Source: Thermaerobacillus caldiproteolyticus (lineage in GTDB: Bacteria > Bacillota > Bacilli > Bacillales > Anoxybacillaceae). Taken from it: a stretch of DNA of 64,000 nucleotides. Every line of letters starts with the position of its first letter. Positions within the stretch are counted from its first letter, which is position 1. Positions 10,615-18,499 of this stretch are shown here, in pieces. The notes beneath the pieces are model-generated. The model saw only the letters and a program-made list of their open reading frames with translations. It had not been told where the DNA came from and did not search any database. The stretch spans positions 372,001-436,000 of the forward strand of contig NZ_JACDUT010000001.1 in assembly GCF_013761245.1 (NCBI RefSeq), written 5' to 3'. Both the position numbers and the translations under genes were made by a program.

Positions 10615-11295
10615 CTACATATATCCTTTTTCTTTCAAACTGATAAATTTTTGATCACCGATAATGAGATGGTCTAACACTTCAATTCCGATCATTCGAC
10701 CGCATTCGACGAGTCGTTTCGTAACTTCGAGATCTTCGCGGCTCGGGGTCGGATCACCTGAAGGATGATTGTGAGCGCAAATGATAGAGGCAGCAGATCG
10801 CTTAATCGCTTCTTTAAACACTTCACGCGGGTGAACAATAGAGGCGTTTAAACTACCGATAAACACCGTTTTACGATGAATAACTTGATTTTTCGTATTT
10901 AAATAAATAGCAACAAAATGTTCTTGAGACAAAAAACGCATGTCGTTCATCACATATTTTGCCCCATCTTCGGGAGAACGAATCACATATCGTTCATGGT
11001 AACTAAGGCGACTAATGCGCCGTCCCAATTCAAGCGCCGCTAAAATTTGGATCGCTTTGGCTGTACCGATCCCTTTTAAACTTGTCATTTCTTCAATCGT
11101 TGCATCTTTTAGCTGCCGTAATCCTTCAAAATGATGAAGCAGACGATGAGCAAGCTGCAACGCTGATTCCTCTTTTGTCCCTGTCCGCAATAAAATTGCA
11201 AGCAGCTCATGGTCCGCTAAACTTTCTGGTCCATTCATAACGAGACGTTCACGCGGACGGGACTCTTTTGGCACATCTCGAATCATTAACGACAT
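10615..11295 (-). CDS. radC: RadC/JAB-domain protein
   Basis: Widely conserved protein historically tied to DNA repair, although its biochemical activity is not established. About 226 residues: a helix-hairpin-helix-like N-terminal part with LKGIGTAKAIQILAALELGRR (about residues 70-90) and a C-terminal JAB/MPN metal-binding domain with HNHPSGDPTPSREDLEVT (about 170-190). The start is uncertain. ATG at 11295 has GGGGG 16 bases upstream, unusually far, while a longer TTG-start form (11340) has no ribosome site. It may be cotranscribed with mreB downstream. Confidence 0.93.
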   Translation of the reverse strand: MSLMIRDVPKESRPRERLVMNGPESLADHELLAILLRTGTKEESALQLAHRLLHHFEGLRQLKDATIEEMTSLKGIGTAKAIQILAALELGRRISRLSYHERYVIRSPEDGAKYVMNDMRFLSQEHFVAIYLNTKNQVIHRKTVFIGSLNASIVHPREVFKEAIKRSAASIICAHNHPSGDPTPSREDLEVTKRLVECGRMIGIEVLDHLIIGDQKFISLKEKGYM

Positions 11296-11420
11296 CGTTT
11301 TCAGAATGAATACCCCCTTTTTGGCTTTGGCACTTTTCAACAGCCAGCTTGCAGACGAAATTCCTTTTCAAAAGCATGCTTTTTTCCAGACAACTTAAGA
11401 CAACAAATCCTTATGATCTT

Positions 11421-11981
11421 TTACCAACCAAGTCGCTTTAGTTCACGAACAGTACGCGATAACGGTAAGCCGACGACGGAAAAGTAGTCTCCCTCAATTC
11501 GTTTGACAAATAGTGCCGCTTGTCCTTGGATGCCGTATGCCCCCGCTTTATCCATTGGTTCGCCAGTGGCAATGTACGCGGAAATGTCCTCCTCCGTTAA
11601 GTCCCAAAAGGTTACTGCTGTCCGTTCAACAAACACTGTTTCCTGGTCCGGTGTGACAATGGCTACTCCTGTTAGCACCTCGTGAGTATTTCCAGATAAG
11701 AGGCATAACATATTGGCTGCTTCTTGTTTCGTTTTCGGCTTTCCTAAAATGTGTCCGTTGTAAACAACGACTGTATCCGCACCAATGACGTATGCGTCAG
11801 GATTAGTACTAGCCACTGCTTTTGCTTTTTGATAAGCAAGCGATTGAACGATTTGTTCAGGGGATTCGTCTTCTTGAAATTGTTCATCAATATGACTAGG
11901 GAGGATTTCAAAGCAGAGGTTCGCCATTTCAAGCAGTTGTTTGCGACGAGGAGAACTAGAAGCTAATAGTAATCGTTTCAT
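11421..11981 (-). CDS. maf: Maf-type nucleotide pyrophosphatase
   Basis: Nucleoside triphosphate pyrophosphatase of the Maf/septum family, acting on non-canonical or pyrimidine nucleotides; in B. subtilis its overproduction inhibits septation. The 186 residues start [16 protein letters not shown], the family signature, with [10 protein letters not shown], the [13 protein letters not shown] motif and a [13 protein letters not shown] segment near the end. The start is the ATG at 11981, 6 bases after GGGTG; an ATG six bases earlier abuts the ribosome site. It precedes radC by about 125 bases. Confidence 0.95.
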   Translation of the reverse strand: MKRLLLASSSPRRKQLLEMANLCFEILPSHIDEQFQEDESPEQIVQSLAYQKAKAVASTNPDAYVIGADTVVVYNGHILGKPKTKQEAANMLCLLSGNTHEVLTGVAIVTPDQETVFVERTAVTFWDLTEEDISAYIATGEPMDKAGAYGIQGQAALFVKRIEGDYFSVVGLPLSRTVRELKRLGW

Positions 11982-12016
11982 TGACATCACCCTTTGCAAT
12001 TCGTTTCAAATTGGAA

Positions 12017-12030
12017 GATACAATTGTATC
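12017..12030. repeat. 14-bp perfect palindrome upstream of maf
   Basis: GATACAATTGTATC is a perfect inverted repeat in the maf upstream region. It overlaps or directly follows a possible minus-strand promoter (TTGTGT, 17 bases, TACGAT), a position expected for an operator. No regulator is proposed; short AT-rich palindromes also arise by chance. Confidence 0.35.
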
Positions 12031-12080
12031 GTACCAAATCTCACGTTTAGACACAATTTTTAAATGCGACAAAATTCTCC

Positions 12081-12108
12081 AAAAAAAAAGAAGCTAAATT
12101 CGCTTCTT
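12081..12108 (-). terminator. Terminator after spoIIB
   Basis: Minus strand: GAAGC and GCTTC form a short hairpin followed by TTTTTTTTT. It overlaps the spoIIB stop codon. Confidence 0.7.
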
Positions 12109-13061
12109 CACGAGGTTAATGAAATATAATCGTTTAATGCTTCAAGAAGTTCTTGTTGGGCTTTCCACAGCAATGCATCATCCTCTTCTTCTTGATAAGC
12201 GTCCAATGATAAATAAGCATTTTTTAAGTGTCGAACGTATTGCTTGGCCTGATTATTTGAAGGTGATTGTGATTCAAATTGCTTATACGCATTTTTTAAA
12301 GATGCCCACTCATTTGGTTTTACTTCTCCTTTTCCTAACAAGCGAGCAGATAAGACAGCAACTTTTTCATATAAAGATTCGCTAGCGGTTAGGAAATCTT
12401 GGAGTTGCCGATCATTAACGGTCCCTAAAGATAGTGATTTCATATACGTACTTTGTCCTTTTTGCTTGTACCAATCGTTTAGTGGCTGCAGCGTTTCCTT
12501 ATCGGCACCCACCGCGATGAATAATGATATCGGCTGTTGGCCAACCGCCACTACAATCGGAATTCCGGAATTCTGCAATTGTTTTGCATAAGTTTTTGCT
12601 GCTTTCTCATCGCTAAATACACCTGCTTGAATGACACTGACGGTAAACGCTGACTCTGTGTTTCCTTCAGCGGCTGAAGACGGGGGAACATTTGCTGTTT
12701 TCGACGACGATGCTGGCGAAATCGCCGAAAGCGAGCGGTCCTTCTGAAGAGACATAGGCTCTTTTTTCTCCGGAATGACATTGAGAACAATAAAGCCGAA
12801 GCTTGTCCCAATAATCACAGCCATAAAAATCGAAAAAACGGCGGATTTCACGCGCGTTTTTATCATCCTGTTCACCTTCGGCCGCTTCTTTGATGGCGTT
12901 GTTTCGGATGGAAACGAAACGAGCGGCGGAGCTTCCAAGGCGAGCGGTTCTTCTTCCTTCGCCGCACTTATTTCCGCTTCTATATACGTTGATGTTTCTG
13001 TTGTAAACGGCCGTTCTTTACCGTTAATTTTAATCGAAATCTCTTTTCCTTGCTTGTCCAT
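12108..13061 (-). CDS. spoIIB: SPOR-domain sporulation protein SpoIIB
   Basis: Protein that in B. subtilis localises to the sporulation septum and helps septal wall thinning and engulfment. The 317 residues have a cytoplasmic N-terminus beginning with KEISIKINGKERPF, a single membrane segment at about residues 73-92, a Ser/Thr-rich linker and an external SPOR-like domain at about 138-212 (FTVSVIQAGVFSDEKAAKTYAKQL-type pattern), which binds denuded peptidoglycan in this family. Length and position after maf match spoIIB. The sequence is divergent, so the name rests partly on synteny. Confidence 0.85.
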   Translation of the reverse strand: MDKQGKEISIKINGKERPFTTETSTYIEAEISAAKEEEPLALEAPPLVSFPSETTPSKKRPKVNRMIKTRVKSAVFSIFMAVIIGTSFGFIVLNVIPEKKEPMSLQKDRSLSAISPASSSKTANVPPSSAAEGNTESAFTVSVIQAGVFSDEKAAKTYAKQLQNSGIPIVVAVGQQPISLFIAVGADKETLQPLNDWYKQKGQSTYMKSLSLGTVNDRQLQDFLTASESLYEKVAVLSARLLGKGEVKPNEWASLKNAYKQFESQSPSNNQAKQYVRHLKNAYLSLDAYQEEEDDALLWKAQQELLEALNDYISLTS

Positions 13062-13110
13062 CTTTTCATCATCCCCGTTTCCTTCGTTCTCCGTTCATCC
13101 TATCATAAAG

Positions 13111-13147
13111 AAAGAAAAAAAGAACAAGACATTTGTCGTCTTGTTCT
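13111..13147 (-). terminator. Terminator of the type IV pilus operon
   Basis: Minus strand: GAACAAGAC pairs with GTCTTGTTC (13138-13146 and 13122-13130), followed by TTTTTTTCTTTCTTT. It is 27 bases past the last pilus gene and separates the island from spoIIB. Confidence 0.85.
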
Positions 13148-13173
13148 CGAAGGTTTTCGTCAAATTTCGCTCC

Positions 13174-13635
13174 TTATTGATCGCGAATTTCTTTCACTGA
13201 CAAGGCATCAATAGGCACTTCAGGAGACTGTTCAGAGTACGTACAAAGTTGTTTCGTTTCTCCTTTTAAACAAACAGAATATTCTAGGTTACCGTCTTCG
13301 CGTTTTTTTACTAACACATACGATGAATTATTCTCAGGTGATAACACATTTCCTGTGAACGGGTCTTGCATAGGTTCGAGCATGCCGTCCTCCACAAGTT
13401 GCTTGTACGTTAATGTTTCCGACGAGCGGGGAGAAAGAAACTCGACTTTTTCTGCGCCGACATGGAGACGAGCTGCTTCATATAGCGCGTAAGCATTGGA
13501 AACAAACGCTTGCTCTCTTGACTTTTCAATGATGTGAAGGACAGCGATCACTGCAATAAGGGAAACCACCCCGAAAATGACAATGACCGCTAATAGTTCA
13601 ATGAGCGTCATCCCTCTATTTGTGCGCAACAGCAT
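13174..13635 (-). CDS. Second major-type pilin (PilA paralogue)
   Basis: Type IV pilin-like protein of 153 residues. The prepilin leader ends at Gly8 with cleavage before Met9 (RG|MTLIELLAVIVIFG), and Glu at mature position 5 is present. The soluble part resembles PilA from this locus: FVSNAYALYEAAR against HVSNAQQMINAAK, and DGMLEPMQDP against DGYLETVKDP, so the two are paralogues. It lacks the proline near mature position 22 found in PilA. Start ATG at 13635 follows GGAGAGG; the longer frame upstream overlaps pilO and has no leader-like sequence. Last gene of the pilus operon. Major, minor or alternative subunit cannot be decided. Confidence 0.85.
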   Translation of the reverse strand: MLLRTNRGMTLIELLAVIVIFGVVSLIAVIAVLHIIEKSREQAFVSNAYALYEAARLHVGAEKVEFLSPRSSETLTYKQLVEDGMLEPMQDPFTGNVLSPENNSSYVLVKKREDGNLEYSVCLKGETKQLCTYSEQSPEVPIDALSVKEIRDQ

Positions 13636-13657
13636 GCGATCCCTCTCCGTTTCAATG

Positions 13658-14425
13658 TTACCGCCCCGGTGACATTTCTTCTTTTGGCGAGTCATTCGGG
13701 GTGATTTCTGTTAACGGGTTCCGCTTCTCGCTCGGCGGAGGAACGTCAAGCGGCGGCAGTTCATTTTGTAAATGGGCTAAACCCGGATGATAAAACGCGC
13801 TAATCGTGAGTGAATAGGTTAATGGCTTGACTTCTGTATCGATCGATGTCAATTCTGGGTTCCCGGTAAATGACAGCGATTCAACAGAAACGATACGCGG
13901 CAATTCCTCTAACGTTTGTAAAAATCGTTCTAACTGATAGTACGACGGTGACTGGACCGTTAGTTGAACAGAAATTTTTTTAAGACCGCTTGGCAATGAG
14001 AGAGATGACTCACTCGATGATGTCGACGACTTCGTTTCTTTTTGCTCATTCGTTTCGTTCGTTGTTGATGATTGTTCAGACGAATTGATTTCGGCTTCCT
14101 CATTAAATGTCATGTTCGAAATGAAGCTGTCCGAAATGACTTCTGCTTTCTCTAAATCAAGCAAAAGCTGTTCGACAAGCGGTTTGACTGGTACCTTTTT
14201 TTCTAGTTCAACGACACTTTCGGTGTTTTGTGTTTGTTGTTGACTGACTTGGGCTTTTGTCGCTGCTAATAGCTGTTTCTCACTATCAACGGTCGCGCTT
14301 AGCTCATCCATCCGGTTATAAAGCGGCTTGAGTGTATAAACATAAAGAACGGCAAAAAAAGCAGCGATGACAATAAGAAAAGTGAAAAGGAAAACGAGTT
14401 GGCGTTTGGAAAAACGGACGGTCAT
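13658..14425 (-). CDS. pilO: Type IV pilus assembly protein PilO
   Basis: Inner-membrane alignment protein partnering PilN and PilM. The 255-residue protein has a short cytoplasmic tail, one membrane helix (about residues 10-31), a coiled coil (about 35-75) and a ferredoxin-like periphery with VQSPSYYQLERFLQTLEELPRI, the pattern seen in PilO proteins. An unusual Ser/Thr/Glu-rich insert (about residues 108-142) interrupts it. It starts inside the last 4 bases of pilN and has an ATG behind GGAGAAG. Called from topology and the fixed pilM-N-O order. Confidence 0.87.
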   Translation of the reverse strand: MTVRFSKRQLVFLFTFLIVIAAFFAVLYVYTLKPLYNRMDELSATVDSEKQLLAATKAQVSQQQTQNTESVVELEKKVPVKPLVEQLLLDLEKAEVISDSFISNMTFNEEAEINSSEQSSTTNETNEQKETKSSTSSSESSLSLPSGLKKISVQLTVQSPSYYQLERFLQTLEELPRIVSVESLSFTGNPELTSIDTEVKPLTYSLTISAFYHPGLAHLQNELPPLDVPPPSEKRNPLTEITPNDSPKEEMSPGR

Positions 14426-15021
14426 TGTTTCTTCTCCTTTTCTTCTTTTAAAGCGTTTTTGTTCACGTGCAATTCATATTGAGCGATATAGCGCGGCAAT
14501 ATATGTTCTATGTTTTCCTCGTCTTTTTCCTCATCGCTTTTTTCTTCCGCAGTCGTAAGGCTTTTCAATTGTACATCGGCCACAAAATCAGCATCGGATA
14601 ACCTTTTTAAATAATATGCCGCTTCTTCGCTCGTATCAAACTGTACGGTGACGCTTACCGTTCCGTTTTCTGCATAGGAAAAATTCATGATAAAGCCTCT
14701 TTCCGGCAAAAGCTTTGTCATACTGCGAAGAAGAAGAACCGTTTTCATCGGGTATTGTTCAGCCCATTTGACCGTTTTTTCTAACTCTTGCACTTCTTTC
14801 AACGATTGAGCGTTCACTAATTTTTCTTGTTGGACTGCCTGTAACGCACGGATTTTCTTTAACTCTTGTGTGAGCGAATGAATGGTCGTTTCCGTTTTTT
14901 GCACCGACATGTAAAAAACAAAAGCCATTGCCCCAGCAAACAGCAATACAATCGCTATGCTAACAAGGAAAACAACATTTTTCGGCTCTTTTTTTGGCAG
15001 TAAGTTAATGTCGACGAACAT
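14422..15021 (-). CDS. pilN: Type IV pilus assembly protein PilN
   Basis: Bitopic membrane protein whose N-terminal INLLP motif binds PilM. Here the protein starts MFVDINLLPKKEP, followed by one membrane helix (about residues 16-37), a coiled coil and a small C-terminal domain; 199 residues, normal length. It overlaps the pilM 3' end by 17 bases and pilO by 4, indicating tight coupling of the alignment complex genes. Confidence 0.92.
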   Translation of the reverse strand: MFVDINLLPKKEPKNVVFLVSIAIVLLFAGAMAFVFYMSVQKTETTIHSLTQELKKIRALQAVQQEKLVNAQSLKEVQELEKTVKWAEQYPMKTVLLLRSMTKLLPERGFIMNFSYAENGTVSVTVQFDTSEEAAYYLKRLSDADFVADVQLKSLTTAEEKSDEEKDEENIEHILPRYIAQYELHVNKNALKEEKEKKQ

Positions 15022-15961
15022 GATGAATTCCCTCTTTTAGTCCTAGTCCCCATGCTAAATGGTAGCGCGAATCAATGACGCTTGCTATTTTGTCGGAAAG
15101 GCGTTCAATCGGGACATCAAACCGTTCTTGCATCGATTGATAAATCGATGACAAATGAGGATGATCCCCCGTTAACAGCACGCGCTTAATTTGTTCGTTT
15201 CCTTGATGAATAGAAAAGCGATAAAAGCTCATCATCCGCTCGATTTCTTTATAAACGTCTTCAAATGGTTGAAGCAGTTCTTCAAGCTGTTTCATGTCAT
15301 GCTGCTCTCTCTGCCATTCCATCAAAAGGTGGCGCATAAAAACAGGTTTATGTTGATAAAATGCGCTCACATTCACCGCTGATACATCCATCTGTACGAG
15401 CAATAAGTGATCATCTTTTTTCACTTGGTCAGCCGCATAATATAAACGATATAAGCATAACGGCGACACGTCAGCAGCAATTGGACGCAGCTTTACCACA
15501 TCCAATACATCAGCATAGCTCATCACGGCTTGTTCCGGAGCAGCAAACAATAAAATCGTCAACTTCTCCTCCGTTTTTTCTAAAATAACGTAATCAAAAA
15601 CGGCATCTTCAAACGGCAAATGAATCGTCGCTCCTAATTCCATAAACAAGTACCCGCGAATCTCATCTTCTTCTAAATCGTTTGGAAGTGGAATTTGCCG
15701 AATGACAACAACCGAGTCAGGAACGATAAAACGAATACGACGATGTTTCAGCTTCCATTCACTTACGCATTCTTCCAAAATAATTTCAAGTGTTTCGCGA
15801 TCGAGGATTTTCCCATCATGAATGACTCCGCTCGGCAACTCCCGCTCTCCGTATTTATGAATCGAAAACGGGTCATGAGGCTTGACCTCAACATAGCGAA
15901 TCACATGGTCTTTTATCACAAGATTGGCTATTTTATGTCGCGGTTTTACAATATTGAGCAT
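15005..15961 (-). CDS. pilM: Type IV pilus assembly protein PilM
   Basis: Cytoplasmic actin-like ATP-binding protein that links the assembly ATPase to PilN/PilO. The 318 residues show IRFIVPDSVVVIRQIPLP and EDEIRGYLFMELGATIHLPFEDAVFDY, typical of the PilM phosphate-binding and 1C regions, and VLLTGDHPHLSSI near the C-terminus. The family length is about 320-350. It lies between pilD (17-base gap) and pilN. Confidence 0.9.
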   Translation of the reverse strand: MLNIVKPRHKIANLVIKDHVIRYVEVKPHDPFSIHKYGERELPSGVIHDGKILDRETLEIILEECVSEWKLKHRRIRFIVPDSVVVIRQIPLPNDLEEDEIRGYLFMELGATIHLPFEDAVFDYVILEKTEEKLTILLFAAPEQAVMSYADVLDVVKLRPIAADVSPLCLYRLYYAADQVKKDDHLLLVQMDVSAVNVSAFYQHKPVFMRHLLMEWQREQHDMKQLEELLQPFEDVYKEIERMMSFYRFSIHQGNEQIKRVLLTGDHPHLSSIYQSMQERFDVPIERLSDKIASVIDSRYHLAWGLGLKEGIHHVRRH

Positions 15962-15978
15962 ATTCAGTTCCCCTCGTA

Positions 15979-16728
15979 CTAAAACAAGATAAATTGCTTA
16001 TACCACTCTATGAACGCTTGTCCGAAAAAATAAGTGGTTAACGTTCCCAATACAATGTAAGGGGCAAACGGCATCGGCTCTCCGCGGCGAACACTGCCAA
16101 ACGCCATGCCGACAAGTCCAAAAATCGTTCCGTAAAGCGTCGAAAGAAAGAAAGAAAGCAATACCATCTTCCATCCTAACACGAAGCCGAGAAGCGCAAA
16201 CAATTTAATATCTCCGCCGCCCATGCCGCCTTTACTAATGACGGCAATAAGCAGCAAAAGAGAAAAACCGACACCTGCACCAACGAGCGAATCCCACCAT
16301 GGCGACAAAGGAACAAACATTCGTTCTGGAATCAATATGGCGGCAAAAGCGAGTAACACCCGATCAGGAATGACCATATAGCGAAGATCAGAAACAACGA
16401 TAATCATCAATAACGAAATGAGCGTCCAACCAACGATCAATTCTTTTGACCATCCCACCACGAGCGGCGAAATCGTAAAAAGAATCGCGGTCGAAAGCTC
16501 AACAAACGGATAAAGCGGCGAAATACGCACACCGCACCCGCGACACTTCCCGCCTTGAATGACATAAGAAACGACAGGAATTAATTCCCACGCTGTCAGC
16601 GTACGCTGACAGCGTGGGCAATGCGAACGAGGCTTGACAATCGACTCTCCCATCGGCACCCGAAGTCCAACGACGTTGAAAAAGGAGCCGAGGAGGAGGG
16701 AGTATATAAAAATGAATACTTGTTTCAT
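15979..16728 (-). CDS. pilD: Prepilin peptidase PilD/ComC
   Basis: Membrane aspartic protease that removes pilin leader peptides and methylates the new N-terminus. The 249 residues have the zinc-finger loop with two CxxC pairs (CPRC near residue 38 and CRGC near 60), catalytic aspartates in VSDLRYMVIPD and GGGDIKLFALLG, and about seven membrane helices. It occupies the site of B. subtilis comC and may also process competence pseudopilins encoded elsewhere. The ribosome site is weak; 14 bases separate it from pilA, so coupling is likely. A 32-bp palindrome lies in the CxxC-coding part. Confidence 0.96.
   Translation of the reverse strand: MKQVFIFIYSLLLGSFFNVVGLRVPMGESIVKPRSHCPRCQRTLTAWELIPVVSYVIQGGKCRGCGVRISPLYPFVELSTAILFTISPLVVGWSKELIVGWTLISLLMIIVVSDLRYMVIPDRVLLAFAAILIPERMFVPLSPWWDSLVGAGVGFSLLLLIAVISKGGMGGGDIKLFALLGFVLGWKMVLLSFFLSTLYGTIFGLVGMAFGSVRRGEPMPFAPYIVLGTLTTYFFGQAFIEWYKQFILF
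16587..16618. repeat. 32-bp perfect palindrome inside pilD
   Basis: CCCACGCTGTCAGC (16587-16600), a GTAC centre and GCTGACAGCGTGGG (16605-16618) make a perfect inverted repeat. It encodes the first CxxC zinc motif and the residues after it. In mRNA it would form a 14-bp GC-rich stem. No transposon or T-run is associated. Confidence 0.9.
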
Positions 16729-16742
16729 TCTAAATCAAACCA

Positions 16743-17198
16743 TTACGGACGTACTGCAGAACGCTTTAAATCATCTTCATCAACAGGCCCACCAGAATCA
16801 GTTTGGACGCCTCGTTCCGAATTAACCAACTTAACGCTATATGATAATTTGTTATTTGTATTCTCAATTTCAACATAAGATCCTCTTTCATCATAACCGT
16901 TACTAGTTTTATCTGGATCCTTCACTGTTTCTAAATATCCATCATTCTCTAAATTTTCCAATGTAATTTGTTTAGTTTGGCCGCTAGGAGGAAGCAAATC
17001 TTTATCAGACGTTACCGCGATTTTTGCTGCATTAATCATTTGCTGTGCGTTAGATACATGTGCATCTTTTTTCGAGTTGTCAATAAGTCCGCCAATCGCT
17101 GGAATCGCAATCGCCGCGATAATTCCTAAAATGACAATGACCGCAAGCAATTCAATCAATGTGAGTCCCCGTTCGTTTTTCAACAAGCGCTTTAACAT
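16743..17198 (-). CDS. pilA: Type IV major pilin PilA
   Basis: Likely structural pilin. The 151-residue prepilin has an 11-residue basic leader with cleavage at RG|LTLIELLAVIVILG; Glu at mature position 5 and the proline at position 22 (IAIPAIGG) are present. The globular part is short and has no cysteines. Leu at mature position 1 is uncommon but accepted in Gram-positive pilins. ATG follows AAAGGAGAGG. It lies between pilC and pilD, and a possible promoter sits in the 88-base gap before it, which would allow high expression. Confidence 0.93.
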   Translation of the reverse strand: MLKRLLKNERGLTLIELLAVIVILGIIAAIAIPAIGGLIDNSKKDAHVSNAQQMINAAKIAVTSDKDLLPPSGQTKQITLENLENDGYLETVKDPDKTSNGYDERGSYVEIENTNNKLSYSVKLVNSERGVQTDSGGPVDEDDLKRSAVRP

Positions 17199-17243
17199 AA
17201 TTTCCTCTCCTTTTTCCTGTATTTATAAGTCTTTTTATCTATT

Positions 17244-17271
17244 ATTTTACAATATTTTTCATTTTTTTGAA
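17244..17271 (-). promoter_or_regulatory. Possible promoter of pilA
   Basis: Minus strand: TTCAAA (17266-17271), 16 bases, TAAAAT (17244-17249), in the AT-rich gap between pilC and pilA. The gap is the longest inside the operon and precedes the major pilin gene, so an internal promoter is plausible. Confidence 0.4.
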
Positions 17272-17286
17272 AATAAATTCTTAATA

Positions 17287-18498
17287 TCATTGCTGAATAT
17301 GATTAAAAATATCATACATTGGAACGATGATAGACGTCACGATCGTTCCAACAACACCGGCCAAAAGAACGATCATGAACGGTTCGATGAGCGACTTAAG
17401 GCGATCGGTGCCCGTTTCGACTTCCGCTTCGTAAAAGTCGGCGACTTTGGCAAGCATCGCATCAAGCGATCCCGTTTCTTCTCCGATTGCAATCATTTGC
17501 GTGACAAGCGGCGGAAACGCCCAATGACGTTTCATCGGTTCGGTGAGCGATTGTCCGTGCTCGAGTGCATCGCGCGCTTGTTTCATCACCTTGGCGATAA
17601 CTTCGTTTTCGACGACGTTTTCGACGATCGACAGCGCCTGTAAAATCGGCACGGAGCTTGAAAATAACGAGCTTAATGTTCTCGTCATCCGCGCCAGCAC
17701 CGCCTTTTGCAGCAATTTCCCGAAAATCGGAATGCGCAACATCATATAGTCGATGTAATATTTCGTTTGTTTTTGCTTTTTCATAATCGAAAATAGGGCA
17801 TACGTTCCGACAAGCATGATTACAACAAGCCACCAATATCGTTGCATGATCTCGCTTGCTCGGAGAACGAATTTCGTGATCGCCGGCAATTCCGCATGAA
17901 AGTCAGCAAACATTTGTACAAAGGTCGGAACGACGCCAATGAGCAAGAAGATGACGACAGCTATGGTAATGATGGCGACAGCGATTGGATAGGCAAGTGC
18001 AGAGACGATCTTTTGCCGTGTGCGATGAATTTTTTCAAAATGATCGGCTAGTCTTTCGAGCGTTTCATCCATGTTTCCCGCCGCTTCCCCAGCTTTCATC
18101 ATGTTGACGAACATCGGGGGAAACACGCGCGGATGTTTGGCGCTTGCGGCGGATAATGGATTTCCCGCACGCAACTCTTCTTCGACATCGAAAAGCGCTT
18201 TTTTGAGCGCCTTGCTTTCCGTCTGACTCGCTAAAATGCGCGTTGAATCGACAACGGACACGCCGGCCTTTAACAATGTCGCAAACTGGCGCAAATAAAT
18301 GACGAAATCTTGTAATTTTACGGTGTTGCCAAACGTAATTTCTTTGTTTAGCAGCGTCTCTGGCACCTCATGAATGTCGAGCACTTTAATACCTTTTTGC
18401 CGCAATTTGAGAATCGCTTCCCGCTTCGATGTGCTTGTGACCGTTCCTGTTTGTCTTCGCCCTTTTATATTGCGGCCTTCGTATTTAAATTGCGGCAT
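17287..18498 (-). CDS. pilC: Type IV pilus platform protein PilC
   Basis: Polytopic inner-membrane platform on which the pilus is built. About 403 residues: MPQFKYEGRNIKGRRQTG start, two repeated GspF domains (about residues 70-190 and 270-395), and membrane helices near 165-190, 215-235 and 375-400. Motifs include LRQFATLLKAGVSVVDS and ARMTRTLSSLFSSSVPILQAL. Start ATG at 18498 follows GGAGCGGGTGG; only one base separates it from the pilT stop. Confidence 0.95.
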   Translation of the reverse strand: MPQFKYEGRNIKGRRQTGTVTSTSKREAILKLRQKGIKVLDIHEVPETLLNKEITFGNTVKLQDFVIYLRQFATLLKAGVSVVDSTRILASQTESKALKKALFDVEEELRAGNPLSAASAKHPRVFPPMFVNMMKAGEAAGNMDETLERLADHFEKIHRTRQKIVSALAYPIAVAIITIAVVIFLLIGVVPTFVQMFADFHAELPAITKFVLRASEIMQRYWWLVVIMLVGTYALFSIMKKQKQTKYYIDYMMLRIPIFGKLLQKAVLARMTRTLSSLFSSSVPILQALSIVENVVENEVIAKVMKQARDALEHGQSLTEPMKRHWAFPPLVTQMIAIGEETGSLDAMLAKVADFYEAEVETGTDRLKSLIEPFMIVLLAGVVGTIVTSIIVPMYDIFNHIQQ

Positions 18499-18499
18499 A

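Noticed and set aside
11371-11384. AAAAGCATGCTTTT palindrome between radC and maf
   Set aside because: It is short and AT-rich, with only a weak terminator character; not enough to call a site.
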